A DNA stretch of 64,000 bases from Hemerocallis citrina (taxonomy: Eukaryota > Streptophyta > Magnoliopsida > Asparagales > Asphodelaceae), in the NCBI GenBank assembly GCA_017893485.1, contig CM030358.1:145342393-145406392 (forward strand). Reading direction: 5' to 3'. This document shows, one piece after another, positions 1 to 10,282 of this stretch. The notes below the pieces were generated by a model. The model did not search any database. It saw nothing but the letters and a program-made list of their open reading frames with translations, and was not told where the DNA came from. Position 1 is the stretch's first letter. Every line of letters starts with the position of its first letter. A program made the position numbers and the translations under genes.

Positions 1-340
1 GTGTAAAAAAGTCAAAACCTACAATGCCTAGATAAAAAAGTGAACCGACTTTCCTCTGTCACTACAAAAGTAACAAAACAAATTAGAACTGACTTGCCAT
101 GTGACAATCATATGGTGACTAGAATACCCTTAGGACTAAGATACCCTCATTTGTCATAATTACAAATTACAAATTAACACAATGTTCAAATTGACATTAA
201 TACCCTCATGTGTCATAAATAGAAAATAAATAAACTTTGTATTACAAATAATGTAGATTTTTTTCCTCATGTTCACATTAATACCCTCATGTATTACATA
301 TAGAAATTAAATACTACATACAAAGGATGTACAAATTTTC
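1..340. other. AT-rich flank, no gene seen
   Basis: AT-rich sequence beyond the 3' end of the first PMD copy. No ORF, repeat or RNA gene can be supported. It may be the 3' untranslated part of the PMD-bearing element, whose far terminus would then lie outside the window. Confidence 0.5.
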
Positions 341-2470
341 CTATTCTTCATAACTATACTGAGTTTCAGGCACATATGTAGACGTGGATGCTCCTGTGCC
401 ATCTAAATTCGGATTCATTGGTCTATGTCGGGAATGAGATGCCCTGTCCATCGATACAGATCGCCTCGCATTTGGTAATTCAGTTGGAATTGAATCCCTC
501 AAAACCATTTCTGACAGTATCATTCGCCGAAGCTGTGCTTCGATGTTGCTAAATTGTTGACTACGAGTGTATAACTCTTCCTGTGGAAAGGTATAAAATA
601 AGTAAATTAATGAGAGTACGTAAAATATATTCTACAACAATAACAAATTAAAGACAAAAATGTAAATTCAATTTTGGTAACTCACATATGTTGGTTGCTC
701 ACTCTGATGAAACGGGACATTGACATTAGAGTCCAATTCTTCATAACAGTACCGCTTTGAAAAAGTGGCACTTCGACGTAAGGTTGACCAAGTAATACTG
801 AAGTTTCTACAATTGATTGAGTTGGATACTCGGCCGGTAGCCAACATGGAGGTGTATCATATGGCAACTGAGTAGAAGTAAATCTAATAGATGCTTGCCC
901 AATAAAATCGATATTGGATGCATGAGACAGTGTCGGCATTATAGGACCAATTGAAACCTTTGCCAAATACTGATCATAAGTGAACTGCTTTACACGACGT
1001 ACAAAACGTGAAGCTTCAATAGGTTCAGGTAATGTAGTATTGGATGCCATGAAACGCATGAGAGGATGTGGGTTTTTTGGTATAGCAATATAACCAGTAA
1101 GTCGGCGAATACAATGATCACCAAGATATCATACACCCTGCAATCAATTGTTCACTTTAGCATAATCATACTATTTATCGAAAGTATTGTAAATTAATAT
1201 GAAAATTTTAATATACCTAGCTGTAATACGTAAAAGTATGAAGAAAACGTGAAATATATTTAGCAACTTCTATTTCATACACATCTGTAATTGTTGAAGA
1301 ATTATATGGCTGCCAAATGATTGAGGAAGCAGTGCACATCTCCAACTGATCACGGGCCATCGACTGATTATACAGAATAGGATCAGATCGACCTGAATCC
1401 AAGAATTCTTTATTCCATCGCAAAATTCTCGGCCATACATCAGAATTAGATATGTGGGTCTCCATAGGGGTGTTCCTATCTCTAACTAGAATACAGCAAT
1501 TTGTGTATTCGTAAGCCCAATACTGTAGAACATAATTATCGAATATGTTACGAATAGATAAATTGAAATAATATAATGATATTTTCGGTCTAAAATTAGT
1601 ATTTAATAGGATAAGTATTACCTCCAACACTTGTCACGGCCCATTAAACGACTTCAGTTTAAGTCTGCTACATGAATCCAAAGCCAAATACAACAGAGCA
1701 AGTGCATGACTACCCTAATCGTATTTGCCAACAATATTGAGGTCTACAACTGCAGCTAGCCAACCACACCTTACTAATCCAGCACCATTTGTGAAAAGAA
1801 ATGAACCGAGAAAGAACATAAAGAAAGCTCGTGCGATCTTCATCTCTAGATTCCTGTCGCATTGGGCTTCTTCAATCAAAGTATTGGTAAAATAATTTTT
1901 TAAAAATCCAACCCGTATACCTTGTTATTTTCAATCATCTACTGTTAGTTCTGGAAAGAAGCGTTGCTGAACAACTTCAAAAGATTACATCTCATCATCG
2001 CATGGAGGCAAGTCGCCGACACCGATAGAAATTTCCGTAAGCATTACCCAATCTAATGGAGTGAAACCCAACTCACCACATGGTAAGTGGAAAGTGTGGG
2101 TAGTATCTCACCATCTCTCTACGAGTGCCTCCACGAGCCGAACCGACGACTTGTTTGTATTGATAGTTATGAAACAGTGTCATCCCGCCCGCTCTACTAG
2201 TAGTTTAATAAGTGGAGCCCGTGAGCAGTACTTGTACATCTTGATCGGTTCCTTCCAATTTTTCCTGAATTTACAGAAACCACCCTCAGGGGTAACAGTA
2301 ACATATTAACTTATATGTTTGGAATCGTCTACTACACGATTCCAGTTGGACTGATCGGCAAAGTCGACATTTGACATATCCACTTCACCTTCATTGCTTG
2401 TGCTGTGTTGAGCTGGCACATGTTCTCGCTTTGATTTCAAACGACCAATAAATCTTCGTATCGAAGACAT
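341..2470 (-). pseudogene. PMD copy 1: plant mobile domain (aminotransferase-like / MAIN-like) gene, decayed
   Basis: The minus strand reads from a start at 2470 (MSSIRRFIGR) through the PMD core, including VEALVERW, DTTHTFHLPCGELGFTPLDW and MLTEISIGVG around 2160-2020. It then passes a splice site after QVLE and reaches a C-terminal exon ending at 341. A 99-bp intron (about 1523-1621, GT...AG) splits QVLE from YWAYEYTNCC; further introns separate the exon around 682-1140 and the last exon. The same junctions are seen in PMD copy 2. In-frame stops (near 2306 and in the VERW region) show it is not a working gene. PMD proteins are known both as host silencing factors (MAIN/MAIL) and as passengers in transposons; the TIR and palindrome array just upstream argue for the latter. 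Family assignment is from recognised motifs. Confidence 0.72.
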
Positions 2471-2620
2471 TTTTTCGACTAAATAAGAAATTAAGATATA
2501 GATAATAAAATTTAGATTGAGAGTTGGCGGAAAGAGGATTGAGATTAATATTATTTTAGAGAGCCGAGAGGAGAGGAAAGGAGAGTTAGTTTTTGATAGA
2601 TTTACAGACATAGGGTGACT

Positions 2621-2630
2621 ACATATATAG
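2621..2630 (-). promoter_or_regulatory. TATA-like box upstream of PMD copy 1
   Basis: CTATATATGT on the minus strand lies about 150 nt upstream of the PMD-1 start at 2470. PMD copies 2 and 3 have a TATA-like box at a similar distance. Placement is by analogy; no transcript is known. Confidence 0.4.
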
Positions 2631-2743
2631 ATTGAAAGGGGTAATATGGTCCAATTTTTTTTAATAAAGCCATAAAATCTGGAGGAATTTCCGGAAAAGC
2701 TAAACACAACACACACAAAATAATTAAAATTCCCATCTTTGTC

Positions 2744-3025
2744 GGACGGCACTTCGAGTGCCGTCCCTCCCTTTCCGCTTCATTTTGCCGTCGCACCTAT
2801 TAATTTTTTTATTTTTTATTTCGCTCCGACGGAGCTTCATATGCCGTCCCACAAATTTTTAGTGTTTTTTATTTTTTATTTTCTCTCCGACGGAACATGA
2901 AGGACCGTCGCTTATTATTTTAATATAAAAAAGTAAAAAATAGAATTGGCGACTACAGCAAAATGATCGATTGCTATTTTCATTTATTTATATATGCATA
3001 TTTATCTCTCAACGACTGGATGCTC
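2744..3025. repeat. Palindrome array and TIR at the 5' side of PMD copy 1
   Basis: Three dyads lie between the PMD start and a TIR. The first (2744-2766) has perfect 10-bp arms beginning GGACGGCACT around a 3-nt centre. Two weaker ones (about 2826-2848 and 2886-2910) share the GACGG...CCGTC form. The end at 3025 is the complement of GAGCATCCAGTCGTTG and is followed by TTA (3026-3028), the trinucleotide used by PIF/Harbinger elements. The same layout occurs upstream of PMD copies 2 and 3. I infer a subterminal transposase-binding region and element terminus. Confidence 0.6.
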
Positions 3026-4898
3026 TTAGAGGGGTAAAAAAAGTTTTCTGGGTCATAGGTTTATCCGCCTTTTGATCTTCTTTAAAAATCAATAACCCCT
3101 CTATGATCTAATATTCGAGGCAAAAGTATAGCGCACTGTATATCCAGTTTTAAGAAATCACGTGAACAAAGAGGTAATAAATTTTCAAATACAAAGCCAC
3201 TATGGCTTATTAGTAAACCTCTTCCCTGATGAACAATTAGTCAGAGGATAGGATCGAGCATGCACCACAATTTCTGTAGAGCAATTATTCGGTGCAACAG
3301 AAGTTTGAGCGGAGCGGATATGCAACAACCGATCACAACAATCAACCAACCAAATATAGATCACACCAAACTTAAAAGCACATAAATTTATCTCGGTTCT
3401 GCAAACCTAATCCGAGGAGAAATAATTGATATATTATTCAACTAGAAAATATTCTGCTGTACCAAATATTCTCACCAATAATCTATCTTTCAAGACTTAC
3501 TAGAACATATTCTGCTCTTTACAATAAAAAAACTCTCATATGAAGTTCTCTAGGACGCAATTGCAATTATTTATAGAGAACTAGTAAATTCTAGGTTGTA
3601 GTCTCAATCATTCACCGTCTGATAAACCCGATGAGGTAGCTATGTACTAAAAGTCGTACGACATAACCTGGAGAACAAACTTGGGCTCAAACAAACTCTG
3701 AAGATCTGGCCCATACTGCTGTTGTTTGTCGTTGTCGGTCTACTACGCAAAGTGACAGTTGAGTGCTTTGTTGTCTAGAGCAATCAGGGAGCTCTAGACT
3801 AGGTTGCGGTGAACTGTAATTATAGCAGTCGACTGACATATCGCTGGTAATTAATCCAACACCTTATTGCCTCCTTTCTTTGCTTCAAAATCTCTTTTTG
3901 CATTGCCTTGTTTTCTTCAATGCATCCTACTATGCAAGACGTAAACCCCAACAATTCTTTTATTATGGATGAGAGTCAGGGACGAAACTAGATTGATTTT
4001 TTTTTGCGGGGAGGGGGGGATGCTATTTTATTTATAACAGGGGATTTTGTAGAAATATTAAAGGGACTAAAAAGGTGAAAATTAAAAATGTCGTGGTTTT
4101 ATGCAAAGTTGGGGGTTCATTTGCCGCTCCTTCCCCTACCCCTATACACCCCTAAATGGCTCCTCTGAATTGAAAGTTGGGGATGCATATGTAGCAATGT
4201 CTCGTTTCCAAAAATAAAGAAGACCACATTTAACAGTTCAATGACTGGACTACATATCTCCAAAATTAAGTATTTGTAATTGGTCATCGTCTGCTCCAAA
4301 GTCCAAAACAACCAGCTCCCTGTACTAAGCTGTACTATGTGTCTGTTCTCCCAACTTCCGAAGGTCATTGTCTTCCAATCCCCATGCCATTTTCCCTCGT
4401 TATTGTTTGCAGCTGTCGTCCATTTCCCTCCTTGCCGCCAGTGCATTCACTGGTCAACAGTTGCAACTTTTTAATATACTTGTTTCACTCTCTTCAGCTA
4501 ATGTCGTCTAACTAATTAATCTGCTTGAGTGATAAGCTTGCGCGGTTTTCTATATTTAAATATTTGTTTTAAAAAATCTATAAAAATTTACCGTTTCTTT
4601 GTTTGTATGTGTGATTTAGCCTAAGAGTTATATCATTTTTGCACTGCAAGATACAACCATGCAGGTTGGAAAATCTCGCTTTGAGAATCTCACTCATTCC
4701 AGAAGAAGGGGACGTCGATCTTCGAGATCACTCTCAACCTCGAGAAGCTGCAGTTTTTTTGAAAGTAACTCTCTGTTTTTTTCTTTTTTTTCCTTTTTTT
4801 CTTGAATGCAGGTGTAACTCCTGTTCTGGTGCTGAAAAATGAATTTTGCTTCGATGGTATAAACCATCAAATTTGTTATGAAATTAGATAGAATGAAC
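3026..4898. other. Unassigned spacer with one LTR-like fragment
   Basis: No gene can be supported. Short ORFs near 4117-4474 and 4639-4842 lack recognisable domains. The part at about 3250-3953 looks like a retrotransposon LTR fragment and is listed separately. The remainder is low-complexity AT-rich sequence with poly-purine and poly-T runs. Confidence 0.5.
3250..3953 (-). repeat. Possible copia LTR fragment
   Basis: On the minus strand this begins TGTTGGGGTTTACGTC, the usual TG start, and continues into a stretch resembling a copia R-U5 region (a TTTCTCCTCGGATTAGG run near 3410-3430). It holds one perfect CAGTCGACTG at 3836-3845, the palindrome repeated in the copia elements further right. 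No partner LTR, primer site or coding region is in the window, so both the call and the left border are tentative. Confidence 0.3.
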
Positions 4899-5823
4899 TG
4901 TTGGAAATATTTTTGGCATATTTTTCCGAGCCTGATTCCGGTAGGCTCCGGCCACCGGCGGCACTGGAAAGTGACTGGGTTGTGTTACTCTCGTCGAGTA
5001 CTATTTCGTAATGTACTTGTTTGCCAAAAATGGATTCCGTATGAATGAGAAATGTTGGTCCAAATTTGGGTACTTGAAAAGTATTAACTTGAAAATATGG
5101 AAAAAAATTTGATAGTCCCACATCGAAAGTTGAGAAAGATTTCTTTAGCATATAAGCTAAAGAAATGGACTAAATGGCGTAGTCCTAGAGTTACCACTAA
5201 CGTATAGTGGAGAGAGGACCTAGCCAAAGTTATAAACACACACGCGCGCGCGCGCCGGCCCAACCCCGGTTTGGTTTGGTTTGGTTCTGGCCAGCCGAAA
5301 TTATCTTTTGCCCCGCTCCAATTTTTTTCCTAGATCCAGTTTTTTGTTGAGGCGTTTGAAATTGTGTAACTGATGTCATTACTCTGTCACAGCAGAACAG
5401 CAGAATAATGGATCCATTAGTTACGTTTTTTGAGCCAAAGCTATGCTGTTACAAAGTAATTGATTCATCAGTTACGCCTCTAATTTTCTATAAGTGCAGA
5501 CATTTTTTTCTGTCAAAGTACACAAATTTTGAATTTTAAAACTCTTCTTCTTCCTCTGAGTCAGTCCAAGAGTACAACACAGTTGCTAGTTCGCTGGTGT
5601 TTTTGAAACTTGGGTGCTACTCTTCAGAAAAGGTAATACAGTTGTATCCCGGGAGGCAGTTCGTCAACAACCATCACACTACGGGGCGAATTTTGTTTTA
5701 AGGACCGAGATTTTCATCTCAACTCTGTATTGAATTGTCTGGTTTGAATTTTTATTCCTGTAATAGTACTTCTTCACAAAGATTATTAGAAATTCTCTAT
5801 TTTACGAAATTCAAGTTCTAACA
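4899..5823 (+). repeat. Copia-1 5' LTR
   Basis: 925 bp, starting TGTTGGAAATA and ending GTTCTAACA, directly comparable with 26943-27834. It includes a CA/GC dinucleotide run near 5238-5257, also present in the other LTR. The copies differ by many substitutions and small indels, consistent with an old insertion. No clean initiator-methionine primer site follows. Confidence 0.85.
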
Positions 5824-5956
5824 ATCTTAAAGCAAAAATTTTTCCTCTATTTCTAACATTTTTTGTGAAGACTTTTACAGGTGTTGTTTATCATTTCGGA
5901 AAAAAACAACAGTCCAATTTTCTAACAATTGATTTTTAAACTGTTTCAGAAAGGAA

Positions 5957-7255
5957 ATGGAGAACAAACAAAGTGAGAATGTCAGTGGACAAAATCCTAT
6001 GACCCAGAATGTGACTGCACAACAGTTGCGGCATCGTTCTGCCCACACATATAACTGTGGGAGAAAAGCCTGAAAAGTTCAATGGAACTGAATTCAAGAA
6101 GTGGCAAGGAAAGATGTAGTTCTACCTAACCTCCTTGAAGCTGGAAAGGAATCTGACTGAAACTAGCTCTATGCTGGCACCTATGGATGCGCACTCTGTT
6201 GCTGCGGTTGATACATGGACTCAGGGTGATTATTTATTCAGAAATTACATCCTGGACGGTTTGGTAGACCCGCTCTACAATGTATACTGTGTCTTCAAGA
6301 CATCCAAACTTCTGTGGGGGTCTTTGGAAAAGAAGTACAAAACCGAAGATGCCAACTCCAAGAAGTTTGTAGTTGGCAAATTTCTGGACTACAAGATGGT
6401 TAACTCCAAGACCGCTGTGAGTCAAATTCAGGAGCTGTAAGTGATAATACACGAAATTGCTGTAGAGAATATGACATTGTGTGAACCATTCCAGGTTGCA
6501 GCGTTCATTGAGAAACTTCCATCTGGATGGAAGGATTTCAAGAACTACCTCAAGCACAAGCGAAAGGAAATGTCTCTTGAGGACCTGATTTTCAGGTTGC
6601 GGATTGAAGAGGACAATCGCAAGGCTGACAAGTCCTATGAAAATCGGTCCATAGAAAAAGCCAATATGGTGGAGCACGAACAAAAGGGAAAGTTCTTGCC
6701 ACATGGCTCGAACAAGAAGCCTGTTGCTAAGAGGTTTGCTGGAAAATGCCACAAGTGTGGTAGGCCTAGGCATAAGATATCTGAATGTCGCAACAGGGAT
6801 GACATTCATACTGAACCTGGAAAGGCGAAAGGGAATGAGAAAACCCATGCGCACATAGCTGAGAACCTGTCCACTGGTCTCTCTGACTTAGACCTTTGCG
6901 CTGTTGTATTGGAGGTCAATCTGGTGGGGAGCAATCCTCGTGAGTGGTGGTATGATACTGGAGCCACCATGCACATCTGCTCGGATAAGGATATGTTCAC
7001 TTCAACCAGAGATGCAACTAGGATGAACAATTGTTCATGGAGAATTCTTCCACCTCCAAGATTGAAGGAACAGGAAAGATAGTACTGAAGATGACTTCTG
7101 ACAAAGAACTAACACTAACCAATGTGTTGCACATTCCGGATATTCGAAAGAACCGGGTCTCGGAATCTTTGCTGAGCAAGAATAGATTGAGGATCGTGCT
7201 TACTTCTGAAAAAATTTTACTTTCAAAGAATGGGGTGTACTTGGGAAAAGGGTAT
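5957..7255 (+). pseudogene. Copia-1 gag and protease (5' half of gag-pol)
   Basis: The first ATG is at 5957. After an early frameshift the gag region runs through KFNGTEFKKW, LWGSLEKKY and FIEKLPSGWK to a CCHC zinc knuckle (CHKCGRPRHKISEC, near 6750-6790) that would bind RNA in the particle. It continues to an aspartic protease core (WWYDTGATMHI, near 6945-6980) and then, in another frame, the pre-integrase region. An in-frame TAA at 6438-6440 and a frameshift near 7030 disrupt it. It ends where the Tat element begins. Domain order and spacing are normal for copia; lineage is not assigned. Confidence 0.8.
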
Positions 7256-7853
7256 TGATATGGCTAAAAATGGGGTTTAATCGGAACCGTCCAAATCGGG
7301 CACAAATCTTGAAGCCCAGGGGTAAAACGGTAATTTCACCTACCAATGGGTCTGAAGCGGGTACCGGTTCTCCTTCTTGGAAACCCACTAACCCGCTAAC
7401 GGATCCACATCAATTGGGTGCGGGTTTCCACCCGCAACGAACCCGGTCCAGAAGGGATAGAATTAGGGTTCCTGATTAAATCCTAATCAACGTCCCTGAT
7501 TCATATCTATCCCTTCACTGGGGATTAGGGATTACATTTCTTATCTAACCACAGGGGGATTACATTCCTAATTTGATCCCAGCAGCGCCTATAAATACCT
7601 CCCATCCATCTCCATTAAGAGGTAATCAATCTTTCTCCAGTTTTCACGCTCTTTCATAATCTTCCCTGATTACTGACTTGAGCGTCGGAGGGTGCGTCGC
7701 CGGGAACAACCCCGGTGTCTCGCACTTTTTGCAGGTGTACGGCAGGAGTCAGCGTCAAACTCCGGCGGAACAGGTATACAGGTTTGCCATTCAGTTTTCC
7801 TAAGAATCCACAAATACTATCTGTTTGCCCCCACACCAGATTTAGCGGCAACA
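7256..7853 (+). repeat. Tat 5' LTR
   Basis: 598 bp with TG...CA ends. A TATA box (CTATAAATA, 7590-7598) sits in mid-LTR, giving a predicted transcription start near 7620-7630. The partner is 23017-23613. Short ORFs crossing it are accidental and occur in both copies. Confidence 0.95.
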
Positions 7854-7855
7854 GA

Positions 7856-7874
7856 TTGGCGCCGTCTGTGGGAA
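7856..7874 (+). other. Tat primer-binding site
   Basis: TTGGCGCCGTCTGTGGGAA starts 2 nt after the LTR. The TGGCGCCGT part complements the 3' end of plant tRNA-Asp, the primer commonly used by this group; the rest matches less well. Confidence 0.75.
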
Positions 7875-7925
7875 ACTCACGAATAGCAACCTCCCCTCTT
7901 CCCGTTGGTCAGATCTTCTCCAGCC

Positions 7926-9392
7926 ATGCCTCCTAAGAAAGCCAGATCAAGAGGGTCCAACCGAGGACCCAACCCCGATCAGCAACAAGACATTCACATC
8001 CAACCCGCTCCGCAGCAAGGGCAACTTCCTCCTCCAGCGGAAGACCCACTCCAACAGGACCTGCCTCCTCCGCAGAATTAGCAACCTCCTAAGGGTCCCA
8101 ACCCGCAGAAACAACCTCTCCATCCGGACCACGTCTCCATCCACAACGCCTCTTCGGATTCTATGGCCTCCCATAATTCCCGAGCTTCCGACCTCCGCAA
8201 CACCGTCCTCAATCGGCCGAAGGATGAGGATCTTCGCTGCCATCTGGATGAAAAGCGGGCCCGAGAGGGAGCCTCCTGTCAACACCGTCCGGATGAGCGA
8301 TCTCCTCACCGCCGAGACAACAGAAGGTCCCCAATCAGAAGGGGGCAGAGAGAGTCCCCCGAGCATCACAGGAGAAGACCCCTTTCCCCTGCCGGTCGGC
8401 ACCATCATAGGAACGATGAGGCACCCATCACCCGTGCCGAGTTCCAGCAGTTTCAAGCAACCGTCCTACAAGCTCTCAATCTCCGTCCCAACACCAATGC
8501 TCCCAAGATCCCCTCTCCTCCTCCAGTCCGAAGTCCTCGCCGACGGTCCCCAACTCCACCTCCAGCTCCTAGCAACTCCCGGCATATGCATAGTCCTCGC
8601 CGCTCCAGGAGCTACCGTCATCGTAGCCCCCGCTCTCCCTCGTACGAAGACGAGTCTAGAGGCTCGGCTGATTACCGTCGAAGGGACGAGGCTGTATTCC
8701 GCCGTCTCCATGAGATGGAGAGGCGCTTGGGTCAGTTAGACCGAGAAGAAGAGCTTAGAGGAAGGACTCTTCGTCTTAGCAGACCTCCTTTTTCCCAAAC
8801 CATAATGGATGCACCTGTACCAATCGGCTTCAAGCCTCCTCAATTCGAGACTTATTCTGGGGAAACTGACCCAGTCGATCACATCGAAAGCTTCAATACC
8901 CTCATGCTCATCCATCAAGCTTCCGATGCTCTGCTCTGTAAAATCTTCCCCGCAACTCTCAAGGGCCCAACTCGAGAATGGTACTCTCGCCTTGCCCCAT
9001 CCTCAATATTCTTCTTCGAGCAATTCGAGACCCTCTTCGTCACCCATTTCGTAAGTAGCCGTAGAACTGAGAAGACCAGCATCTCGCTACTGTACCTCCA
9101 CCAGAAGAAGGGAAAAAGGCTGAGAGACTGTGTGAAGAGGTTCACAGCTGAAGCCAGGTCCATAGCATCCCTCGACCAGTCGGTCGCTGCAGCAGCATTT
9201 CAATCCAATGTCCTCAATTCCAACCTTCGCTCCTCCCTCTCCAAGAAACCCCCACAGAACTTCTCTGACCTCCTCCTCAGGAGCGAAAAGTATATCCGGG
9301 CCGAAGAAGCTGAGCACCGCCCCAACTTGGAGGGGTCTTCCTCCGGGTTTAAGAGGAGAGGAACAGAAGAGGAAGGAGCCAAGAAGCTCTAG
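7926..9392 (+). pseudogene. Tat gag (N-terminal and capsid region)
   Basis: Starts at ATG 7926 (MPPKKARSRG), 72 nt after the LTR, and stays in one frame to 9392 apart from TAG at 8079-8081, which looks like a mutated CAG. The N-terminal third is rich in Pro, Arg and Gln. A retrotransposon gag capsid domain follows around 8820-9330, with FPATLKGPTREWYSRL and FEQFETLFVTHF. This would form the particle shell. A frameshift near 9430 separates it from the gag C-terminus. The second in-frame ATG is at 8163, after the stop. Confidence 0.85.
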
Positions 9393-9429
9393 AAGGATAA
9401 TGCCGGCCAGCGCGACCTCCCCCCAGATT

Positions 9430-10282
9430 CGAAAAATTTACTCCCCTTAACGCCAATATCTCCACAATTCTCATGGAAGTTGAGAAGGAGGGAGTGATAC
9501 CTCCTGCACCAAAAATGAACACCCCTGGCAAAAAGAGGGATAAAGAGAAGTGTTGCCGTTATCATCGAGACCATTGCCACGACACCAACGATTGTTGGGC
9601 GTTGAAGAATGAGATAGAAGCCCTCATCCAGAGGGGACAGCTGACCAGATTCGTAAGAAAGGACCGAGCCGATCTTCCTCTCCCGCCTCGGGGGGCTAAC
9701 AAGTGTCCTAAGCGCGATGAAACGCCCGACTTCGAAGAGGAGCGTATCCTACACCTCATCCATGGGGGCCCAATGGGGGGCTCCTCCAACTCCTCTCGAA
9801 AGGCGTTCATTAGGGAAGTTAATTCGGTTCGCGCCACCCCTCCTCCTAAAGGCCTCGGAGTGCCCGTCACATTTTCAGATGAAGACCTCGAGGGCGTCGG
9901 AACCCCTCACTGTGACGCACTCATCATCAACCTCCACATGGCAAACTTCAAAGTGGAGAGGATCCTAGTGGACAATGGCAGCTCCGTTAACATCCTCTTC
10001 CTCGCCGCTTTTAAAGGCCTCAAACTCTCCCGAGATAGACTCAAGCCCGCCGGCTACACGCTCCATGGGTTCACGGGAGTGCCAGTTACTATCGAAGGGG
10101 TGATCACCCTCGACGTAATCGCTGGCAAAACTCCTACTACCCGAACGGAGCCCATGGATTTTATGGTCATGGATGTCCCTGCAGCCTACAACGTCATTTT
10201 GGGTCGGCCCGGCCTCGCTGCCCTTGAAGTAGTTCCATCCGCCTATCACCTCAAGATGAAGTTTCCCACTCGGGCCGAGTAG
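9430..10282 (+). pseudogene. Tat gag C-terminus and aspartic protease
   Basis: Open from the frameshift near 9430 to TAG at 10280-10282. A CxYHxxxxHxTxxC motif (CCRYHRDHCHDTNDC, about 9551-9595), typical of the Tat gag end, is followed by a linker. Then comes a retropepsin-like protease with the catalytic triplet in ILVDNGSSVN (about 9961-9990) and the distal hydrophobic-Gly motif YNVILGRPGL (about 10189-10218). The active site reads DNG rather than the usual D-T/S-G; DNG is common in Tat proteases. It would cleave the polyprotein. Another frameshift just after 10270 leads into pol. Confidence 0.85.

Noticed and set aside
2061..2309. 82-aa plus-strand ORF
   Set aside because: Antisense to the PMD core of copy 1, which reads meaningfully on minus.
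4117..4446. 109-aa ORF on the minus strand and its plus-strand partner
   Set aside because: No domain, no codon or context support; the region is diverged spacer.
6234..6854. 206-aa ORF on the minus strand
   Set aside because: Exact antisense of the Copia-1 gag, whose plus-strand reading has recognisable gag motifs.
7654..7936. Short ORFs near the Tat LTR end
   Set aside because: The same frames recur in the other LTR (23414-23702); they lie in LTR sequence.
7947..8739. ORFs of 169 and 171 aa in alternative frames
   Set aside because: Shadow frames over the Pro/Arg-rich, GC-biased Tat gag N-terminus.
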